Positions 57,680-64,000 of a stretch of DNA of 64,000 nt are shown piece after piece. The notes below the pieces were generated by a model that was not told the DNA's origin, searched no databases, and saw only the letters and a list, made by a program, of their open reading frames with translations. Position numbers and translations under genes: made by a program. The stretch's first letter is position 1. Every line of letters starts with the position of its first letter. Origin of the DNA: Notospermus geniculatus (lineage: Eukaryota; Nemertea; Pilidiophora; Heteronemertea; Lineidae); contig NMRB01001201.1 of the NCBI GenBank assembly GCA_002633025.1, positions 150,325-214,324 on the forward strand. The letters are read 5' to 3'.

Positions 57680-60264
57680 ATGGGCACGGTCAGTTTTCGA
57701 TGAATCCCATTGGCATCATGATGAATAATCATCAAGTCAACGCCCTGGTCGTTTTCAGTTACTTTCGCAGCAAGGAAGTTCAACAACTTCAGTGTACTTT
57801 GGAACAAGGGGAACAGCTCATGATAAAATGTCTTGAATCCTGAGGCTTATGGCCATGTTGAGTGGATGTTCCGTAAGTTCTCTTCAGGGCCTTTGGTTCT
57901 GCAAGGAAACATCAGAAAAACATTGTACATTGTATGGAGCTAATGATGCTGTAAAATTCAATTGAAAGATTGTAGCCCACTCCTATATTTGTCAGTTTCT
58001 AGAGGACAACGCCAACAAACTTGGAAACTGTTAATTAAAATGTCCTTAGGCTTCAGAGTTCGTCTGTTCGGAAAGTGCGCTCGAAAAGAGATGGACACAG
58101 CCAAAGAATCGAAGCAGCAACATTTCTGTGAATTACGGTGCACCAGCGGAGAAGGTCCTAGGGAGGGACGTCATCAATACAAAGCCCATGCTTTGTCCGT
58201 GGTTGTGGTCAGGGTTAACAACATAATACTTCACAAAGGCTTAATCCAAGAGGACAATAGTACCCGGACTTTGGTTCCAGGGGACTTTCTCCGCGTTCAC
58301 AGTGGGTAAAGAACTACAATATCGTTTAAAGTACAAAGCTGGCAAACTAACATATCTTATATGTGGAAAATACTTGCTGGTGAAAAGTCTCCGCGTTGAA
58401 ATTAAGGTTAGGATTGGAATATTTACAAAATATTGATTTGTGTTTTTTCTTTGTTTACTTTCCTCTCATGAATAAATGCCTGTTAGGCAAGCGAAACATT
58501 CCAGGTGGAATTTGAGTCGAGGTAAATGGCAATCAATTGAGCGCCACCCACGGGGGCGATGGATCGGGATTCCAAAAGTTGCGGAAAGATATCCTTTAAG
58601 TCAACTCTACCGCTCGATTTGTTTTGTTAGTTTGGTGATGGTCCATAGGACATATTACCCACCTCCGCGCCTTCAACTTCATTATTTCGCCTGACTCAGT
58701 CAGCAATGCTGTCCTAACTGTTGAGGTGTCCAGGCTGCGAAGGTTAAACTGGATGAAGGGGATTCCATGAAGGGTTCAGCAATGCGACCAATCGTATTTG
58801 TGTTGGTCAGTATGGACTGGTGCTTCTGCTAGGACAGGAAGGGGCAGCGTCCTGCCCTCAATTTTACTAACAAGAAAGGGCGGTAACAGCATCTTCGATA
58901 CCACGGCTGGTCGAGATATTTGAACAACTGTGTACGTAGATGTACGTGAGTTTCCGTCCAATGACGACTGAGATGTGTTAAGTGGTAATGCAGTCTTCAT
59001 TATCTGTATCAGATGAGGTCGGGATGAGGGCTACGATCGCTGGCGATGGAATTTAATGAAACGGAATGGAACAGGAGCGGCGGGGGAACTGATCACCGGG
59101 TGACAGCATGGGCTCAGCAGACTTTAATTTACTTCTGAATGACAATGAAGGGACATGGTAATCCATACGAATAGACAGATTATTTAGATGAAGTCGACTA
59201 AAATCTGTATGTCTAACGAGCATCAGTTGCTAACAAGTCATTTTTTTCACCTCAACATCAGATGAAAAAAGTTTGGCCCATCATTCCCCATTTCTGCTTC
59301 GTTCGCTTCATTTAACAAGAAATTGCAAACCAGGCAACCGTGACATTGTTATTGTTCAAAGTAATCGAAACAAACTTTACAAATCTTTGAAATCTCCTTC
59401 CAGACACCATCAAACAATTTCACGGTTAATGCTTACATTTATCATGCGGTGTGTTATTCTTGTTCGTTGCTCGTTGCAATCACCATTTCTTGCAAACTTT
59501 TTCAGAGTAAGTAACAAAGTTGTAACAACCGGAACTTATGCATTTTGGATTGATTGGAACAGAAACCAGAGGAAATTGCCTAAAAGTCTACCCTGCTCAC
59601 AAATATATCAATGGTAAAGTTTTTGGTGATAGCAATGCATTTATAAAGTTGTATTTTATATTCTTGCTATTGTCGACAAATGATACAACTGAGTTCTTGT
59701 CAACAAAGAATCTCAATCCAATTGGATTCTTTCATTACTGTAAAAATCAACGTCGCGAAAAACGTTCTTTACGGCTGCTGAAAAACCGCCCCAAAACTTT
59801 GTTTGGCATAAAAAATGTTTTGTGCGATTGGCAGAGAAGCTGCCATTACAAGAGAGAAATGTTATTAAGTGTCATTATATGTATACAAACTACCATTCAT
59901 GTCATCAGCTATGTCCCCTTAGCTCTGTTCTAAATGGATTTTAGTGCCATTAAACAATATTTGGCATATAATGACGTTCTTATTGGGTCTAAGCCTGTTG
60001 TGTCACTCTCTTGTCGGCCCACTCGGTTGGGTACTTGGTTTTGGTAGTCACTCAAGCACATAGTCTTTACTTATACTTACACTCACTCGATCACCATCAC
60101 TGAAACCTAACTTGCCCTGTCCCAAAGTTGGTACAAGTCACATATAGCGTGAAGCTGGGAGCACACGGCTGTCACTCTCAAAGAACGCCAACAATGAATT
60201 TATTTCGCCTATCAAAAGGAACCTGTTACAAAGACGAATTTGACGACGAATGGTCAGGAAAGGC
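57680..60264. other. no supported gene; AT-rich open frames
   Basis: Frames at 57962-58309 (115 codons) and 59273-59617 / 59538-59933 (114 and 131 codons, overlapping in different frames) show no domain. The second pair could be a decayed coding element, but nothing confirms it. Confidence 0.3.
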
Positions 60265-60408
60265 CTGGGGCCATATTTATGAAGCCTTCGCAACTTTGCC
60301 TTCACGCAAATCTATTGTAAGGCAGTCAGTGAACAATAGGGCATGTGCAGCCAAACAATAGATTTGCATGAACGCAAAGTTGCGAAGGCTTCATAAATAT
60401 GGCCCCAG
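60265..60408. mobile_element. 144-bp fold-back element, CTGGGGCCATATTTATGAAG ends
   Basis: Near-perfect arms of about 50 bp (CTGGGGCCATATTTATGAAG, then CTTCGCAACTTTG, then CAAATCTATTG) and a loop with AGTGAACAATAGG shared with 17882-18027. No target duplication is evident. Confidence 0.94.
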
Positions 60409-60792
60409 ATCAACAGGCCTGTCTTAAAATGCCATTGGTTGACCTGGCACAATGTTCAACAAAAGTTTACGCAACGAGTTGACCGAATCAGGATGGTGTT
60501 CAGTTACGTCTTTGATGCGAAAGTGCAGTATGTCTGACGGAGATGGTTTGATAATTTCTCTTCCTAATCATTATACGGATGCCCATTTTCTGATGGTCGT
60601 TATTTCATTTTATCCTGTATGAAACCACCTCTCGAATGCATTAACTTTCAACGCGTTTTTCAACCATCCTGCTTCCAAAACACAATCGATTTTTTGCCTC
60701 GCTTCCTTTGAATACTTTTCCCACTCTCGGTTGAGTATCATTCAGTGGTAAATGCATTAGACAGATCAGAGTAGAACACGTCATTGATACTG
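60409..60792. other. no gene or repeat seen
   Basis: Unique sequence between the hairpin and the tandem duplication. Confidence 0.4.
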
Positions 60793-61856
60793 GGCTAATT
60801 GCACGCATAAGGGTTATTTGGGCGGACCAAGTCCTTTGTGATTCGAAACTAATTGGCAAAAAGTGAGAAATGTGGTTTTTCTCACTGGCTTCGGGTTGGT
60901 GGAACAGCATAAAGAACATGCAAGGTATGTGTGAGTTCTTTGTAAGACACCGTGTCCTTTTGAAATCAGGTCATTATCCAGAAGGTCATTTGTCGTACTT
61001 CAAAAAGAGACGTCTGTGGTACGTTTTGATTAATGTTGACGAAAGATCGGATAATCCAAAGAAAGAGAGAGCACAAAAATTGAAACACAAAATGATGATA
61101 AACAGGAAGTCAATTTCCAGAATCTTAGCAAATTTCGGTAACATTCGAAGTCGACCTTTGCAGGTTCAGTGAGGCCCAAAAAGAGAAAACTTCCAAAGGT
61201 AAAATAAAAACATAAAAAGCATAAAAAGAATATAAATAAGCATAAATTTGTTCTCGCATCGAAGTGATGATAGCGGGGACATCCGCAAAACTTCTTTTAT
61301 CACCATGGTGACATCTGGAAAGAAGATCTTCAAAAGATTTAAACTGCACTCAAACTGACAGATCATAGGTACATTCGGTTTGAACTCTTGAAATCATCAT
61401 TACTGTTACCCAAAGCATCATATCTATTCTTGGTGCTAAGAGTTTTATCAGCCTCTCACCACTGAAAGTACTGGTAGAGTCTAGCATCATTTGAAGTCGC
61501 ATGATGATGACGTCAAGTTGAAATGTCAAAGCTGGTGAAGGGAGATGAAACTCGTTGTCTACTTTGAACACCATTAATGATCCTTACTGATATATATTTG
61601 AGGGATTTCTCCATCATTAATGATGAGAATTCGTCCGGAAAAAACGTGAAGCTGTAATCGCGAAGGTTTATATTTTTATCCCCGCCCGTGATTGGTGCTT
61701 CCGCTGAACCTTGGAACCAATCAGAACAGTGAAAAGCCCTAAATCGGTTTAATCTCTGTTGATAAATTGCACTCATTTGCCTTTCTTTATTTAACTCATT
61801 TTAAATCCTCGCCGTCAATTGTCATTGAAACTGAATGGCCTCCGCCTCATGTTGTA
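60793..61856. repeat. 1.06-kb tandem duplication, copy 1
   Basis: Directly followed by copy 2 (61857-62925). The two align end to end with scattered substitutions and small indels, identity by eye in the mid-90s per cent. Each unit starts TGGGCTAATTGCACGCATAA and ends CCTCCGCCTCATGTTGTA. Each contains a family D terminal piece (here 61092-61137), so the duplication happened after that insertion. The minus frames of 87 and 74 codons (61513-61776 and 61350-61574) are the frameshifted counterpart of a 142-codon frame in copy 2. Confidence 0.96.
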
Positions 61857-62925
61857 TGGGCTAATTGCACGCATAAGGGTTATTTGGGCGGACCAAGTCC
61901 TTTGTGATTCGAAACTAATTGGCAAAAAGTGAGAAATGTGGTTTTTCTGGCTTCGGGTTGGTGGAACAGCATAAAGAACATGCAAGGTATGTGTGAGTTC
62001 TTTGTAAGACACCTTGTCCTTTTGAAATCAGGTCATTATCCAGAAGGTCATTTGTCGTACTTCAAAAAGAGACGTCTGTGGTACGTTTTGATTAATGTTG
62101 ACGAAAGATCGGGTAATCCAAAGAAAGAGAGAGCACAAAAATTGACACACAAAATGATGATAAACAGGAACAAAGTCAATTTCCAGAATCTTAGAAAATT
62201 TCGGTAACATTCGAAGTCGACCTTTACAGGGTTCAGTGAGGCCCAAAAAGAGAAAACTTCCAAAGGGAAAATAAAAACATAAAAAGGATAAAAAGAATAT
62301 AAATAAGCATAAATTTGTTCTCAAGTCGAATTGATGATGTCAGGGACATCCGGAAAACTTCTTTTATCACCATGGTGAAATCTGGAAAGAAGATCTTCAA
62401 AAGATTTAAACTGCACTCAAACCGACAGATCATAGGTACATTCGGTTTGAACTCTTGAAATCATCATTACTGTTACCCAAAGCATCATATCTATTCTTGG
62501 TGCTGAGAGTTTTATCAGCCTCTCACCACTGAAAGTACTGGTAGAGTCTAGCATCATTTGAAGTCGTATGATGATGACGTCAAGTTGAAATGTCAAAGCT
62601 GGTGGAAGAGATGAAACTCGTTGTCTACTTTGAACACCATTAATGATCCTTACTGAAGGTATATATTTGAGGGATTTCTTCGTCATTAATGATGAGAATT
62701 CGTCCGGAAAAAACGTGAAGCTGTAATCGCGAAGGTTTATATTTTTATCCCCGCCCGTGATTGGTGCTTCCGCTGAACCTTGGAACCAATCAGAACAGTG
62801 AAAAGCCCCAAATCGGTTTAATCTCTGTTGATAAATTGCACTCATTTGCCTTTCTTTATTTAACTCATTTTAAATCCTCGCCGTCAATTGTCATTGAAAC
62901 TGAATGGCCTCCGCCTCATGTTGTA
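61857..62925. repeat. 1.06-kb tandem duplication, copy 2
   Basis: Same unit as 60793-61856. It lacks 4 bp near 61951 and gains 4 bp near 62170. It holds an uninterrupted minus frame of 142 codons (62417-62845). A 1-bp length difference at about 62600 destroys the same frame in copy 1, so either the frame is not protein-coding or copy 1 is disabled. No domain was recognised in it. Confidence 0.96.
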
Positions 62926-63601
62926 ATATCACTCCAATGGTGGTAGCAATCCACATCAGCACGTCAAGATCCCAAAATCGTTCCACTTTTCCAGGATTTT
63001 GCAGTTGATTACAAAAATGCTCCGATCTGCACCGAAGCTAGCCTAATGTTGCGTAGTGATGGCGTGATGCTAACATATTCAATTAGCTCATTCCGTGTGA
63101 TCATTCTGCGTACCCTAGTCACCTTGATTTACATCCTTCTAGACATGTAAACTAGGCGTAAAATATTACAGCTTCTGCTATCACCGATAAGATCATAAAA
63201 AGTTATCCTTAAAGTGGGATAAATCTCTGCAAGATGTCATTTATAAGCTTTCGATAACTGGAAAATATGCAGATTTGACCGAATTGTATCGTTCTTGGCG
63301 TTAAATTTGAAAATTATACCCAGTGCACTTCCGTTTCTTGGTCAGATGAAGATGAAAGATGAGCATCAACACTGAGTTCATTCAGTTTTGGTCATTTTAT
63401 TCTGTAAGCTGCCTCATCAGAGGACTTGGTGCGCAATGTGATTGGAAGTTCTATCGAAGAATCTTTTTTTTCCAAATTTTTCTCTCTCGTATCATCATAT
63501 TGACATTGACTCGTTTCCCCTGTTTGTCATTTCAGAGTTTGAACCTAATCCAAGATTCAAGGTAACGTATACCTTCTGTGTATGATATCCGGTCTGCTTC
63601 C
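62926..63601. other. no gene or repeat seen
   Basis: AT-rich. A 68-codon plus frame (63359-63565) shows no domain. Confidence 0.4.
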
Positions 63602-63604
63602 TTA

Positions 63605-63735
63605 GGCCCCTATTACATAGAAGTATACGGTATACGAAAACGCCGGTTAACAATGGCTTCACGGTGGTGAATCCATAAGCCTTTATTTGTTAACAGGCAT
63701 TTTCGTACACCGTATACTTCTATGTAATAGGGGCC
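63605..63735. mobile_element. family E fold-back element with TTA target-site duplication
   Basis: Arms GGCCCCTATTACATAGAAGT, then ATACGGTATACGAAAA, mirror with only two or three changes. TTA lies at 63602-63604 and 63736-63738. PIF/Harbinger-like termini and duplication. It is a less diverged relative of 8401-8535. Confidence 0.93.
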
Positions 63736-63753
63736 TTATAGCTTTGTCTGTCA

Positions 63754-63892
63754 AGCCCAGGTCACACTGGCGGGCGAATCCCCGCGAACTAGAATGAAAT
63801 GGCCCATGGACCATGTGCATACCTCTCTCTGTCATTACACTATTATGCCCAAAGGGGTGAGCACATGGTCCATAGACAGTGTGACCTGGGCT
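63754..63892. mobile_element. 139-bp inverted-repeat element with TCA target-site duplication
   Basis: Termini AGCCCAGGTCACACT and AGTGTGACCTGGGCT, flanked by TCA (63751-63753, 63893-63895). Subterminally it has CCATGGACCATGTG on the left and GGTGAGCACATGGTCCATAG on the right, matching half of the dispersed palindromic motif at 23.8, 39.6 and 55.5 kb. Confidence 0.92.
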
Positions 63893-64000
63893 TCAAGGGC
63901 AGTCTGTCAATGGCTTCATTTGCTATTGAAAGGCACGTTTCACTGCGTGTCTGTGGCTGTCGAATGTAACGGTCAGTGTGAACGATACTGGTAGCCTATC

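Noticed and set aside
59273-59933. Overlapping plus frames resembling a broken coding element
   Set aside because: No transposase or reverse-transcriptase motif was recognised. The frames overlap rather than join, so a frameshifted gene is not supported.

Overview
This is a gene-poor stretch of a eukaryotic, almost certainly animal, nuclear genome. Base composition is moderate, by eye near 40% GC. There is no bacterial-style gene packing, no recognisable operon, no rRNA and no complete tRNA gene. What can be firmly supported is repetitive: fold-back DNA elements (MITE-like, roughly 100-270 bp), a tRNA-related SINE, minisatellites and segmental duplications. Recurrent words such as TAGGCCTA and ACATGTACATGTA, together with the abundance of short hairpin elements, suggest a marine invertebrate (echinoderm- or hemichordate-like at a guess). 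That placement is inference from general impression, not proof.

Layout. 0-3.4 kb: a 43-bp minisatellite, a fold-back element (family A) interrupted by another hairpin, a CpG-rich imperfect palindrome, and a hairpin of family D. 5-12 kb: scattered fold-backs, a 28-bp minisatellite, a 104-bp tandem duplication, and a SINE 3' part split by a hairpin with a TTA target-site duplication. 13-18 kb: the stretch with the most exon-like open frames (minus strand), a 41-bp minisatellite carrying CRE-like TGACGTCG, and two large hairpins. 18-36 kb: sparse, with one family B element, a few fold-backs and long stretches with nothing visible. 36-38 kb: a hairpin inserted in a hairpin, and a CTTAC-flanked tandem repeat. 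38-43 kb: a TAAT-rich AT stretch and an ancient three-unit repeat. 43.7-52 kb: a fold-back with a 5-bp target-site duplication, three SINE copies, a minisatellite split by a SINE and a hairpin, a possible membrane-protein exon, a 35-N assembly gap and a family B cluster. 53-64 kb: more family B, D and A copies, a 1.06-kb tandem duplication, and two hairpins with clean 3-bp target-site duplications at the right edge.

No open frame was matched with confidence to a named protein. Most frames of 60-150 codons are what chance predicts for 64 kb read in six frames. Only a 232-codon frame at 16.6-17.3 kb, a roughly 170-codon frame at 45.2-45.7 kb with a hydrophobic C-terminal segment, and a possible two-exon model at 13.2-13.9 kb deserve attention; all three are low-confidence. 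The window is best read as intergenic or intronic DNA shaped by repeated bursts of non-autonomous elements. Several insertions are nested and can be ordered in time from target-site duplications and uninterrupted paralogues.
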